Below, piece by piece: positions 45,017 through 56,769 of a stretch of DNA of 64,000 nucleotides (the stretch's first letter is position 1; each line of letters begins with the position of its first letter). This stretch comes from Tulasnella sp. 424 (taxonomy: Eukaryota > Basidiomycota > Agaricomycetes > Cantharellales > Tulasnellaceae): positions 129,699-193,698 of the forward strand of contig WSUB01000018.1 in the NCBI GenBank assembly GCA_019633425.1. The letters are read 5' to 3'. The notes beneath the pieces are model-generated. The model searched no databases, was not told where the DNA came from, and saw only the letters and a list, made by a program, of their open reading frames with translations. The position numbers and the translations under genes are program-made.

Positions 45017-47206
45017 ATGGCAATCTCTTTTGAAACCAAGCTCATAGCAGCAACCGCAGTCGTCGCTTACTTCGTAGGCAAGCGTTGGCTCTCTTACCGG
45101 GGATCTGACGTCAGGCGCCTCAAGAAACCGGTAAGTTGTCCTTTGGGGGCGATGCTGGTGCCTTTGTATCCACGTTTTGCTGACCCTTCGCTGTAGGCTG
45201 GAGGCAATTGGCTCTTGGGACACGAGTACGAAGCTTGGGGTACCACAGATGGCGAATTCTACATCAAAAACGTGAACGAATTGGGTCAGGCATTCGGGAT
45301 GCAGGGCGGGCTCTTCGTATGTGTGCCTTTAAATCCCTTCGCCAGTCGAGATTGAAATAAACTGACATCAACGCGCGCCTTTACCTCCATTCCTGCCCCC
45401 CGCCACTTGCAATGACAATATCTTCCTCTTCGGAACTACTATCGTCGCGTTTGTGGGCTGCATCTGGGCGTTATTCTGGGGAAAATAGCACCCTGATATT
45501 GTATGTATCTCTCACACCAGAGAAACGATAGACAAACTAACTCCGGATCTTATTAGCTCGTCCTCACCGATCCAGCAGCCATCTCCCACATCTACACCAA
45601 ACACCCTTACGAATACCTCAAATCCCAAATCATTCGTCCCCTCATCGACCGCTTAATCGGTAAATCACTCGTATGGGCCGAAGGAGACCAGCACAAGCGT
45701 CAACGCCAGATGCTCGCTCCCGTGTTCACCAACGAGAACGTCAAGAACATGGACGAAGAAGTCCACAACGCCGCTGACAAGCTCGTCGACGTCCTCAGGG
45801 AACACATCCAATCGGAGCGAGTAACCGAAAAGGACGGTGGCGTTCGCGTCAATATCCTCGAGTGGTCCTGCCGGGCTACCCTGGACATCATCGGCAACGT
45901 TGGATTCGGGTACGACTTCCAATGCGGTCGGAGCGAAGAAGCCAAAGCCATCCAGCGATCCTGGCGCGACCTCGTCTTGATGGGGATGGGATGGATGGGA
46001 TTCGCCGCACCTCTGGTCATCCGCGCTTTCCCATTCATCGCCGACTTACCCATCAAGCCTATCCAAGCTCAAGGCGAGATCAAGACTATCATCAAGGGAC
46101 TTGCTCGGCAGCTTGTTGAGCAACGCAGGAGCATGCAGAGCGACGCGGGCATGAAGAGCGGAAAGGATTTGATGAGCACCTTATTGAAGTTGAACGACAA
46201 GGCCGAGGGTGCGGATTTGGATCAGTTGTTGGATCACGTACGTTCTTGGTTGTTCATCTCTTCGAACTGAAGTAGAGCTGAATTTGCGAGGACGTTGCTA
46301 GATTTGCACCTTTGTTATGGTGGGGCACGAAACCACGTCGGCCGCAATCAACTTCTCCCTCCTCGAACTCGCTCGTCACCCCGAAATGCAGGAGAGGCTT
46401 CGAAGAGAGGTCACCGAATTCGTCGGCTCAGGACCCGGTGGCGAACCGACGTATGAGGAGTATCAAAGCAAGATGCCTTACCTGGATGCTGTCTGCAGGG
46501 AAAGGTGAGCCTTTTGGTCCTGTAAAATGTTTGCCGGGTTGACCGCTGATCAATGGGCTTCATTCCTCCATAGTCTCCGATTCTACCCACCAGCTTCACA
46601 TGCCGAGCGTATTTCTACGATTGACGACGTTATCCCTCTTCGCTTCCCCATCACCACTCCATCTGGCGAACAGCTCAACTCGATCCGTATTAAGAAAGGC
46701 CAGGTGAGGAAAAGCGCGTTTCGTGGGTTTTAGCAGAAACTGAGGCAGCGAACCCCCTCGTCTCCGCGTTCTCCTCTTCTTAGCACATCAACATCCCAAC
46801 CATCGCCATCAACAGAAACGCCGCTGTTTGGGGACCCGACGCTGAAGTCTTCCGTCCTGAACGATGGCTCGAACCTGGAGGATCGCCCGCCCCAAGCACA
46901 CTCACCCAAGGATGGGGCGGCATCTTCACGTTCATTGAAGGTCCTAGGATTTGCATTGGTTATCGTCTCGGTGTGTACCCGGTCCTACCGAAAACCGTCG
47001 TGGAACACGACTGACATTGCCCGCGTGAATTTCTAGCTCTCTTCGAGTACAAGGTCCTCATGTCCGTCTTACTCAAGAACTTCGAGTTCCAGGATACGGG
47101 AATCAAGCTTGGAACTCAGTTCTCGTCGACGTTGCAACCCTTTATTGAGGGTCGGAAGCACGATGGTGTCCAGATTCCGCTCATCGTGAGGGACTTGCAC
47201 CAGTAA
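45017..47206 (+). CDS. Cytochrome P450 monooxygenase, copy C
   Basis: Eight exons, 45017-45130, 45197-45316, 45489-45500, 45557-46237, 46302-46504, 46574-46703, 46784-46970 and 47037-47206, join to 538 residues. The exon structure is identical to P450-A, 12-nt exon 3 ('HPDI') included. The N-terminal anchor is 'LIAATAVVAYFVGKRW'. The catalytic landmarks are 'MVGHETTSAAINFSLLELAR' in helix I, 'ESLR' (ExxR) across intron 5, 'VFRPERW' and the heme loop 'FIEGPRICIGYRLA' with the proximal Cys. Relative to copy A there are two extra codons in exon 4. The genes are clearly paralogous, with most differences conservative, so both are probably functional and may differ in substrate. No F-box array follows this copy. 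Confidence 0.93.
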
Positions 47207-48062
47207 ATTGCCGCCCATCCACTCTCCCTTGCGTCGTCGTAAGGTGTTTTCGTCCTTCTATTTTATTTTCTTATTCTTTCTGAAACGGACAGGCCTGGGG
47301 TTTCTTTTCTTGGTTACATCTGATTCCGTCCACGTGTTGTTTTCTTGGCGTCTTTTATCCTCGTGTCGTCCATGCACGACCGCACACTCTCTTTGAATTT
47401 CGTTCTCCTTTTCTCATAATTTCTTTTTCTTTGGGCTATGCTGTATACATCTGACCCGTTCCTCCCTCTTTCTTAATTGGACTGTACATACATGAGTGCT
47501 CGTGTCTCCTCAACATATATATATACATACACCGTCCTACCTGCATTTGGAAATATACCATGACTTGGAAAGACCTTTTTCTCTCCCTCGATTGTGCTAA
47601 CATGTACGTATGTGCAAGGTTCGAGTGAAACATGAAAGAACATCCCGTTTCCAAAAAAAGGAAATATGAATGCGTGAGGGGCTTCCCGGCTGAGCAACTT
47701 GCACATCGCAGCGACGTCATAGTAGACAGACAACTCGCACTTCGCGGCAAGGGACCGGACCCGGGATGGTCGTGCAACATGCACAACCGACATCAAGGAG
47801 CTTCGGTAAGTGATGGGCTGGAGTGGAGTGACAATTACTTGCACATCCCAAGCCACTGGAGACTCGACCGACGTTCGACGTTCGAGGGGAGAGAGGGGGG
47901 GAGGTCCTGAACGCTTTACCCTGCCTGAGACGTGGAGGGGATGTTCTCCGCTCAACTGCCGTCATTTCCCTGCTTTCCTTTGCGTTAATTACTTGCCGAG
48001 TGGCTTTATATGGTTGCGGAAGGTGCCACTTGAACAGACGTGCCTGGCCGGATCGGTGGCGT
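47207..48062. other. P450-C 3' flank and unassigned sequence
   Basis: Up to about 47610 the sequence is distantly related to the 3' flanks of P450-A and -B, for example 'ttaattggact' and 'gaaatataccatga'. It then departs from them just where the others enter the F-box spacer element. This marks the right edge of the duplicated block. From 47610 to 48062 I see nothing convincing. A TA-rich run lies at 47510-47535. Confidence 0.5.
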
Positions 48063-49255
48063 TTAAGGCCTCGTGTATGGAAGAGTGAAAGTCGTTTTCG
48101 GTTTGCGAGATCGTAAGATACTCTCGTGGAATTGGGGCAACCGTGACTCAATGCGGAACGAGAATGGTTTCAAGAATTTCATATCAGCGTCTAAAGCAAT
48201 GACATATAGTACAGCTCCTAACAAGCTAGTTAGAAAGAGAAGGCGAAGAAAGGTTCCAAGAGTCATCGAGCACGCTCTGTCGCCGCCTACATCCCGATCG
48301 TCTCGCACACCCAGTTGAAGATATCGAAGGTCCTTACCCATCGATTAAGACCTGACCTACTGCCCACCCAATGCCTAAATTCCATCTCTTTCGCATGGGG
48401 GTGCGGGGCGGTCGGGAATTCGTTAGGAATGTCCCATAAGCTTCGAGCAAACGATACCATCGGCAGCAGCACATCTGGAGGAAGAGCACACGGTCCTTGC
48501 GCGCCGTGGGGACCACCAGAACAGCAGAACAGCGGCGAGTGACATCTTACGCACGTGAAGTGCCCTCCGGTATAAGTGAGCCTGGCAGGGGACGTTCTGA
48601 AGCGGCGAGCAGTTTCGTGGGTGGGCGCGAAATCAAAGCGCAGGGGACACTGGCGCCAGTTGTGTCCGACGACGCGTTGTCTGACTAGAACCGAGCATAG
48701 ACCGCAGACGTTGGTGTTGAGGGCGAGCATTCGTTGGCGATGGACCTGACGAACACTCGTCTGTGGTACCGGTTCTATTAACCGGAGAGTGCTTGCAGGA
48801 GAGATACGCAGTTGACTGAGTCGAGCAACAGTAGTTGGGAGAGCTTGGGACGAGGATGACGGCTGACTAGCAGCGGAGTTTGCCGAGGTTAGAAAAAAGG
48901 TCGATGTAGCCTGGGGATGCGTCGCGCCTCTGGGAGCACGCGTGAGGCTGGGTAGGCCGGAAAGAATGGGTCTTACTAAAACATCTTGACGCGTGGACAG
49001 GCCCTACGATGACAAGTCAGGGTGTTGGAGACCGAATGAGATATTGGACACAGATAACTTACCTGGGTATTAGTGCCCGTGGATCCAGAGGATGCAAAGG
49101 AGTATGGTAGCTAATGAACACATGCCAACAATCGTTGGAACGAGACCACCCTGAACAACTTACCTGACAACCAGAGCTTAATTCGATTGATGTGAGGGAA
49201 GATGTTGATAAGTCGGGGTACCTCTAATTGCAGCCGATCAGTCGTCTGTCCCCCG
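48063..49255 (-). CDS. Possible membrane-protein gene, structure unresolved
   Basis: I do not recognise a family, and the model is incomplete. Several coding-like pieces lie on the - strand. One is 'LQLEVPRLINIFPHINRIKL' at about 49237-49178, followed by a good GTAAGT donor near 49164. A hydrophobic stretch 'ATILLCILWIHGH' follows if a 53-nt intron is removed. A Cys-rich frame at 48730-48340 contains 'CGLCSVL' and 'CVRCHSPLFCC'. The last piece is a strongly hydrophobic segment 'TLGTFLRLLFLTSLLGAVLY' near 48260-48200, reached in frame through a possible 61-nt intron (GTAAGG to ACAG) near 48343-48283, and a stop at 48063. These could be one gene, two, or a decayed gene. Treat the limits as approximate. 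Confidence 0.25.
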
Positions 49256-50246
49256 GTGAGGGGGATGCGAGAATTGGCGCACGATCGAAACCATGATTAA
49301 CCACAAGACTCAAGTGAAGAAGCGGCAGGGCAAGAAGCAGTGACTGAAGTCTGCTGGAGTGGGGGCGTTAGTTAGACGGAACGAAAGGGGATGAAGATGG
49401 AGATCTTTTCGTTGGGCGTTGGCCTTTTTATGTGGTGACTGAGGCTTGCGTGCGGAGTCTGAAAAAATGACAGGTTACCCTGAAGTCTGCGTCATCGGAG
49501 ACATACTGACGGTCGATTTAATTGAAAGAGGGTAACAATCAGCTGAATTTTTAAGATATATGACGCACTGGTCTTGGGACGAGGGCGTCATCGAAGCCTT
49601 GGCGATGTCGGCACGACGTTTGCAGTCAAAGTTGACCCAAATTTAGAGCCTGCCAAGGAAAATGATCAGGAGTATGTTTGTGCGCAATTTCTTGACTTCG
49701 GGGCGTAGTTCGGCTCCGTTGTCGGGGAACTCATCCAGTCAGGAGGCACTATGAACAAACGGTACCAGACCAGGGGTGTAGCGACAAATCCCGCAGGGAG
49801 AGTCAGGGAGTTTCAAAGATTTCCTACATCCTATGTATCTTACAGGGGGTCAAATTGTGCGCAGTCCTTCACAAGGTGAAACGGTGTCGTCGTATGCTTG
49901 ATGGTTGAGGTCTCCGTCCGCGCAAGTCACCGGCTGACAAATTTATGCCGCACGGTGCGGCTCACCACGGTTCGACTACGTGCCTTTCGCCATCATCCGA
50001 ATTCGCGTTTACTCAAGGGAACTCATCTAATCGCCGCCGTCGCTGCAACTCAAGCTTGTCAGTCGGTGAGTCCTATACTTGCATTTATCGTTGTACACAT
50101 CTCTCGGTACCATCCAAGCCCAAAATCACCTCCTCCCCGAACCGGCCAAGCATCCGACGCGCGCAAAGTACAGTATTCTAATCTGGACTCGGTTTCTTTC
50201 CCCTGAAATCCAGACTCTCTCTCCCTCAAGAACCAACACCCTACCC
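49256..50246. other. Intergenic region upstream of the eS7 gene, with a probable 5'-UTR intron
   Basis: No coding structure is seen from 49256 to about 49900. Near the eS7 start a likely leader intron runs from about 50066 (GTGAGT) to 50213 (CCAG). It has a CTAAT branch site followed by a pyrimidine-rich stretch. Leader introns are common in ribosomal-protein genes, but this one is inferred only from signals. Confidence 0.4.
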
Positions 50247-51010
50247 ATGTCGTCAGCAGCAGCATTGGCATCCAAGATCCTCCGTGTGGCCAACGCCCCG
50301 GATTCGCCACCAGATGAAGTCGAGATCTCCGTTGCGCAGGCTTTCCTGGACCTGGAAGCCAACGTCCCTGAATTGAAGATGGAGTTGCGCGCCTTGCAGT
50401 TCAGCTCGGCCAAGGAGGTCGAGGTCAAGGGTGGACGCAAGGCCATCGTCGTCTTCGTGCCCGTGCCGTACCTGAAGGCGTTCCGGAAGCTGCAACAAAG
50501 GTTCGCATCGCTTTAGTCCAACTTTGTTGACATCATGGAAGGGGACTGATCGCGGCTTAATGTGCTTGGACATACATCATAATAATACAGGCTCACCCGA
50601 GAGATGGAGAAGAAGTTCGCCGACCGCCATGTTGTCTTCGTCGCTCAGCGACGGATCGTCCCCAAACCTCCCCGCAATGCCTCCAAGAGCCAGAAGTTCA
50701 GGCCGTTCAGCCGCACCCTCACCAGCGTGCATGAGAAGATACTTGAGGACCTCGTCTACCCGACAGAGATCGTTGGCAAGCGGACGCGGTATGGCATCGA
50801 TGGAACCACCCTTATCAAAGTGTACGTGCACCGTGGATTTGACGGCGTCGGAAAACCCCAGAGCTGATTATTGTTTCTCCAACTGGCAGGTTCCTCGACT
50901 CAAAAGACGCCACGTCGTTGGAGTACAAGCTCGACTCGTTCTCCTCGGTGTACAAGCGTCTAACCGGGAAGGAAGTTGTCTTCGAATTCCCGGTAACAGC
51001 TGCAGAATGA
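50247..51010 (+). CDS. RPS7: 40S ribosomal protein eS7
   Basis: A component of the small ribosomal subunit. Three exons, 50247-50500, 50591-50821 and 50890-51010, join to 201 residues, the normal family size. Conserved blocks are '[20 protein letters not shown]', '[20 protein letters not shown]' followed across intron 1 by '[20 protein letters not shown]', the basic '[20 protein letters not shown]', '[20 protein letters not shown]' and the C-terminal '[20 protein letters not shown]'. The start was chosen at the ATG that gives the usual short Ser/Ala N-terminus. High expression is expected; a leader intron upstream is likely. The assignment is firm. Confidence 0.96.
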
Positions 51011-51729
51011 GCGCGTTGTGGTCGTTCTTCCCTTTCCCTGTATGTTATATTCCCATTTGGTGCCAACAACGATTTGTGCTGTTTGCCGACTTTTACATCC
51101 TTCCCGTCCGTCTGTCTGTGCGAATACTACTGGGGACGTTTCAGCGTCCTTCCTCTTCCTTGTGCCCCGCCGTCGTTCTTCTTCTGTATGCATGCATATC
51201 GGTCATAATTGTATGATATGCACCTCGTGTCTCCTTTATTTCCATCATAACGCACTTGAGCGGTTTAGAAAGTACCGACGCCGGTCGTGGATTTTTCCAG
51301 CAGCATGGTCGATGGCGAGCGCTTGTTGTGTTTGATCCGTAGTCTGGGTATGACAACACAGGAGAGAAAAGAGAACTGGGGCTTGTTCGCCGAAGGCCTT
51401 TCGTTCTCCGTGCCGTCAGAATGGAGGCCGTCCCATCGTTCCCCTGTCTTCCTCAGCTCCCTCCTAAAACGACTACGCTCTTTAAGCGAGCACCGCTGGG
51501 GCCAGAGCGTACATATTATAAGGGGAGAGGACGAGAGTGGCTAAAGGAACATTTCAACTCTGACCCAGACGCCTTTTGAGGGAAGGAGACGAAGCAAAAG
51601 CGTGAAACCGTATCTCGCGCGAGATCTGCTGCTAGACTCTTACATCCCCCTCCCCCTCCCACCCCTCTTCGTTCCTTTTCGCCTTTTCCTCTATTTTTTT
51701 AACGACAAGGCCCGGCATCCCCCAAAATC
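51011..51729. other. Intergenic region between eS7 and the GTPase gene
   Basis: The 3' flank of eS7 is T-rich with C/T runs. The right part (51640-51710) is a C/T-rich leader just before the GTPase start codon. Open frames in between carry no motifs and I see no gene. Confidence 0.5.
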
Positions 51730-54073
51730 ATGTCGGCGTCAACGACCAGCACGACCAGCACGGCCTATGCGCAGGCGCGAAGGCGACAAAGAGGTGGAGG
51801 AGGAGACCGGGATGCCATGGGCAACTCAACATCTGGTGTAGAAGCCAAGGTCGTCGTTATGGGAAGCGCAGGTTCGTCTCTCCATCCACCTCATCAGCAT
51901 CCCTGTCCATTGACCGTACTCTCGACCACTTTAGGAGTAGGCAAAACGTCCTTGGTACAACGCTACACCACAAACACCTTCAGCAGCACCAAAATCGCTG
52001 CCACTGCCGGCGCCTCATTTCATGTCAAGAAAACCATCGTGAACGGCGTGCCAGTTCGACTGCAGCTATGGGACACAGCTGGTCAAGAACGTTTTCGGAG
52101 TCTCGTGAGTTTCTCATACTTTTGGATTGCATTCACGACTGGGGCAGCCCGAGGTGGCGGCTTGCTTACCCTGCATTACCGGCATCTCAAAACAACCGTA
52201 GGCTCCAATGTACTACAGGGGCGCCCATGCCGCCGTCCTCGTCTACGACATCACGAACCCCTCATCCTTTGAGGACATTCGTGTCTGGCTCGAAGGTATG
52301 TGTGTGAGAGCCGTTCATCCACTTTAGCGAGACGTCCCTTCCCTCCTCCCACTTGCCGTCCCGAATGCCCGAAAGACCCCTATTCGGGCAATTTATCTGG
52401 GCCTCTGTGCTGACTCGATCGAGTTATCTCTCTTTTGGACTCCGATTAGAACTCAAGAAGAACATTCCACCAGAATCAGAAAATGACATGATCATATACA
52501 TTGTCGGAACTAAAGTCGACCTCGCGCCCAAGCAGCGAAAAGTCACTCCCCAACGCGTTTTTGATGCCTTGGTCGAATGGTTCCCCCCGCCCAAGCCACC
52601 AACACCCCCACCTCAGATTTCAAATGCTTTGGTTCCATATTATGGTACGTAATTGCGGCCATCAGCACGCATGTTTTCGGACCGATGGCGGGATTCTGAC
52701 GAAAAAACGACTTGTTCGCGCTTAGGTCCAACCTACTCCTTTGGTCAATCTTCATCAATTTACTTCCCTCCCCAGCTCTCTTCACTATCAACATCCGTTT
52801 CAACTCATCTACCCACTCTTCCATCATTCAACCTTGGCTTACCCAGCCTAGACCAAATTCGACCGCGATTTTCGTCCCTTACTTCGGCGCGGCCGGCCGG
52901 CAAGCTCGACCGGCCAGGCGAATCGCCCACCGGAACAGATTCAACGGGCGTTGCTACTACGACAACTACTGCGACGGCATCTTCGGCCGTGACGGCTGGA
53001 ACTTCCTCATCAAGCTTTATGCCTGCACCTATTGCATCGCCCACAGGCTCTCGATTCGCCATGCCTCGTTCCACTACGACGTCAGCTGTTCCGAGCATGT
53101 CAAATCTGGGTTTGAACGTTAATATGACTGGCTCAACATACAACTCTGGCTTCACGCGGGCTGCAAACGGAAATACCGGCAACTCAGATCCTAGCGCAGG
53201 TCCCCCGACAAGCAGTTCGTCCTTCCACGATAAGAAAACCCCCCCAATTCTTGTGGAATTTCCAAGTAGTGCTAATTCAGAAGCGCCTTCGCTTGTCCGT
53301 CGCAACACTGCTGGTCCCGGTCCGTCAATTTCCGCCGGTGGGACACCCAGCAGCACTCCTGCAGGTGCAGTGGGAATGAGATCAAGCAGGAGTATGAGCA
53401 GTCGACCTCCTCCTGCAGCAAACCTGCAAGCACGGTCGAAGCTAACATCTTGCATGTCGGATGATGAAGATGCGCAGCGTGGCAGGGAACGAAGGCCTAT
53501 TGCGTATCGGAGGTTCAACGAAGTGGAACAAGTTGGACCCAGGCGGTATGGAGGCCACGGCGGAGAATCCAGCTCGGGAGACGAGCTCGATCGGACGAAG
53601 GATCAAAGGAGTAGTGCCAGCCGCCTGAAAAAGGAGAGGGAAAAGGAGCGAGAGGAAAGGAGGAAGAAGGAAGAGGCGGACCGAGCTGCCCTTCTGGGGC
53701 AAGATGACGATGATTCCGACGATGAGGACATTCGCCCGTGGGGATTCTCCAAAGAGCTTGAGGTGCGCGAAGTTTCGGCTTTGGACGGTCGAGGTAAGAT
53801 TGAGCTTGAACCTGTTCTTTTCGAGTCGTGGCTCTGACACGACATTGAATCACTTCAGGCGTGGAAGACCTTTTTGGGTCCCTCCTAGAAGCAATCATCA
53901 AGCGCCGAGACTTTATAGAGACAGAACGAAGGCTACGGGAACGTAACTCGGTTATGTTGAATGTCCCAACGTCTGTCCCTACATGGGGCACCCTTCCGGA
54001 AGAAGATGATGGCGCTGGTGACGACACTGGCAAGTCGAAAAGGAGCAGCTGGGGTGGTTGCTGCCGTGTATGA
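51730..54073 (+). CDS. Rab/Ras-type small GTPase with a very long insertion and a C-terminal CC prenylation motif
   Basis: Six exons, 51730-51871, 51935-52104, 52202-52295, 52450-52644, 52726-53793 and 53859-54073, join to 627 residues, about three times the usual size. After a ~38-residue Ser/Thr/Arg-rich leader, the G1 loop 'GSAGVGKTS' is completed across intron 1. Switch II is '[20 protein letters not shown]', and G4 is 'VGTKVDL', with Thr in place of the canonical Asn. G5 is 'VSALDGRGVEDLF'. Between G4 (~residue 156) and G5 (~545) lies a ~380-residue Ser/Thr/Pro-rich region ending in a highly charged Lys/Glu stretch. The protein ends 'SSWGGCCRV', a CCXX-type geranylgeranylation signal of Rabs, so membrane attachment in vesicle traffic is likely. 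The exact subfamily is not clear; Rab is favoured over Ras because of 'YYRGA' and the double Cys. Confidence 0.88.
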
Positions 54074-54973
54074 GCCGGTAAGGAGATCCAAACGTTTTGA
54101 TGCACCGTCCATGTCTGACCTGTTTCCCAGGTTTTACTTTTACTCGATCGCGAGTGGCCGCCCGAGGACCACTCTTTTTTTCCCTTTCCTTCCTTTTCCC
54201 CCCTTAAAAGCCTGACCATGAACTCGCGTACGTACTGGCAAATTTCTCCCTTGCCGCGTCACCTAAATCTTCGTTCAGTTCGCTGTGCAGGAATTGGTCT
54301 ATCATCAGGCCCTTCGAGAAACACTTAATTCTTTTTTTCACCGATCTTCACTCCCCCTTCTCAAGACGCTACTCAAACAATATACAGCAAAGATTTTTTT
54401 TGCTTCTGATTCTCGTAGGTCCAATCAAATTCCACTTCTCCACTGTCGCATTGTACTACTAGGGACTGCAATGTTTCCATACTCTTTTTTTTTTGTTTGC
54501 ACATATTCTCTTTTTCCTCGTTATGCCCACGCACTTCTCGTTTCTCCTTTTCTCATATCCCCATCTCGATTGTGCGCTATATCCCTGTAATTTATCGCTT
54601 TTCTTAGTTTTCGGATATTTACGACGCATGATCGCAAGTTGGAATTGTAGACTTCCAGAGCGACTCCTCCTGAAACTCGCGATGCGATCTACGTCTCTCC
54701 AGGGCGGGCCAAATGCGGTCCGTTGAATAGGCATTGTCCGGAAAGCTCAGAAGAATGACGCCACGACAGGCTGAGCCAGATAATTAAGCAACCAGAAAGG
54801 TCATTTTGATATTGAACGACGGAGAGCTAATCAAGAATAGGTATCGACTACACAACATATCCACACAAAGATATCAAACAACAAGACAAAGACGAGACGA
54901 CGAGCCAACTCATGAACGGCAGCTGGAGCGTCTGCGTCGTTTCCAATGTACGAACGGGATGAAATATGTACCT
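54074..54973. other. Intergenic space between convergent genes
   Basis: These are the 3' flanks of the GTPase gene and the SET gene. The sequence is T-rich with several poly-T/C runs at 54325-54350 and 54485-54545. No supported gene is present. Confidence 0.5.
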
Positions 54974-56060
54974 TTACTCCTCATCGCCATCGTCCTCAGC
55001 TTCGTCCTCGTCATCCTCCCATGCGTCGAGACCGTTAGGTCCTCGGCCAAGGAAGTAGTCGATGGCGTTGGGGTAGACGTCATCAGCAATGACGATGCCA
55101 ATCTAGGTTAAATGCTGCAGTGAGTCCAGGTCTCTAGGCGACATGACCAGCGGTACACACCTCGTGGCTGTCACCTTCCTGCTGGAAGAGGTTGAAGAAG
55201 CTGCCTGCATTGGCCTCGAGGTCCATAGCATCCTCATCATCATCATCATCCTCCTTGGCGGGGTACTTCGAGGATAGGTTCTTGGATTCGTCCTTCCAGT
55301 TAATTGAGGTGGACTACGCACGTGACATTAATGAGTACCATTAGACGCCAGGCACAACACAAGATGACCCCCTACCTGAGGGGCAATATGCTCGTCCCAG
55401 CTAAAAGCGAGTGCGGCAGGGCTAACACCATCGGCGTCAGCGTCCGTGCTAACGCCGGACGGTGGAATGTAGCGGTACTCCTTCTTGAGGACAGAGTCGG
55501 TGAAGTAAGGGTTCTCGTTGAAGTGCTAACGTTGAAATAAGGTTGAAGCATGTCAATCAAAGGTTCAAGAATTATTCTTGGGAAGAAATTTTTTGGTCTA
55601 CATACGAATTCGAGAGTGAAAGCACGAGATTCATGATGGTCGCGGACGACGTGCACGTCCCGAAGATAGCCAAGGGCGTCCTGGTCCTCCTTGTTTTGCA
55701 GGTAGGCAAAGAGCTCAGCGTGCTGGCCGAAAGCCATTGCCCAGAATTTGGGGATCTTGGCGACAACTGCACGGCGCTTTTCGTAGATGGGAGCCAACTT
55801 CTTCTCAGCGAGCCGATCTGAAGAGGGGCGATAATGTTAGTCGGGTTGATAGGGCAAGGGAGGTAGAGCCGTACCAATGATGATCTCAGCGCGATCTTGC
55901 TCTACAATCATGAAATAATTTTTCGTAAATCAGCGGTCCGGCGAGCCTATTGAGGTAGATTCGAGAGCTGCTCACCCTTAATGAGCTTGTTGAGGTTTTC
56001 CATATCGATTTCGCTGATGTCAACGCCGTGACCTGCCTCGTCTGCTGTTCGCTTAGACAT
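54974..56060 (-). CDS. SET/NAP-family histone chaperone
   Basis: Six exons, 56060-55976, 55901-55875, 55817-55606, 55525-55376, 55313-55161 and 55102-54974, give 251 residues. The N-terminal helix forms the family's dimerisation coil ('IDMENLNKLIKG' through 'KKLAPIYEKRRAVVAKIPKF'). The earmuff domain shows 'FWAMAFGQHAELFAYL', 'LGYLRDVHVVRDHHESRAFT', 'HFNENPYFTDSVLKKEYRY', 'FFNLFQQEG' and 'ADDVYPNAIDYFLGRG'. The C-terminus is a short acidic tail of Glu/Asp, as in SET and Vps75. The length is nearer to SET/Vps75 than to NAP1 (about 400). Such proteins bind histones H3-H4 and help chromatin assembly and acetylation. Exon 2 is only 27 nt. Which of SET or Vps75 it corresponds to cannot be decided by eye. 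Confidence 0.93.
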
Positions 56061-56399
56061 GATTAAAGTGCGGTGAGGAGGGTGAGGGAAGGATGAGGAG
56101 GGGTGAAAAGGATGGGGATGACTTGAGGCAGAGTTTACACTCGAAGAAATCTGTTGATCTCGACCAAGTCCCACGGTTAGAGGCTGCCTCATTAGCCCCT
56201 ATTTCATGAAGTCCTACGTGCTCGGTATGGGACGCCCCGCGTCACGAAGAGGGTTGGGAGCAGTCAGGAATGGGAGATGTATGGAGCCTTGCTTAGTGAC
56301 GCTGAGTCTACAGCCCGATTAACCTACGAAGCGGTCAAGGTTGTCCACGGGCAGCTGGATTCACGACTGTAATTTGACGCGCAATGCCTCCACCATCAA
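56061..56399. other. Upstream region of the SET gene
   Basis: About 340 bases lie between the SET start (- strand) and the tRNA gene (+ strand). The first 60 bases are C/T-rich on the SET coding strand. The rest shows no coding frame. It serves as the SET promoter. Confidence 0.5.
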
Positions 56400-56484
56400 G
56401 TCTTTGTGGTGTAGTGGTTATCACGTGTCCTTCACACCTCTATGGTTACGGACAAGGCCCTCGGTTCGACCCCGAGCAAGGACA
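56400..56484 (+). tRNA. tRNA-Val, anticodon CAC, with a 12-nt intron
   Basis: A full cloverleaf can be drawn. The 7-bp acceptor stem pairs GTCTTTG (56400-56406) with CAAGGAC (56477-56483), including one wobble pair. The D-stem is GTG/CAC around TAGTGGTTAT, and the anticodon stem is TGTCC/GGACA. The anticodon CAC is at 56433-56435. The T-arm CTCGG-TTCGACC-CCGAG is perfect. Between position 37 (56436) and position 38 (56449) sits a 12-base insert, 56437-56448, at the standard place for a nuclear tRNA intron. Box A and box B elements are intact. The amino acid follows from the anticodon, which reads GTG codons. Confidence 0.93.
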
Positions 56485-56489
56485 TTTTT
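56485..56489 (+). terminator. RNA polymerase III terminator of tRNA-Val
   Basis: A run of five T starts directly after the discriminator base of the tRNA. Confidence 0.8.
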
Positions 56490-56769
56490 GCCTCTCAGTA
56501 TCCCTACATGTCACATTAGTAGCTTGAGCGGCAACTGTTTGCTCGACTTCAATTCGCGCCCTGGAGCACTTATTTCCTTTATGCTAGGGTACAGTAGTTG
56601 GCAGATCTAAGCGCTACGAAAGGAGAACTCCCAAATCCAAGAACGTCCAAGAGTGTACAAAGTAATCCTATTAAACAAATTCCATTCGGCCCTCTTAAGC
56701 TAAAGGACGAATACTGTCTCCAAGCCCTTGTACCATCCGTCCACTCCAAGTATCTGTCGAAAAATCTCC

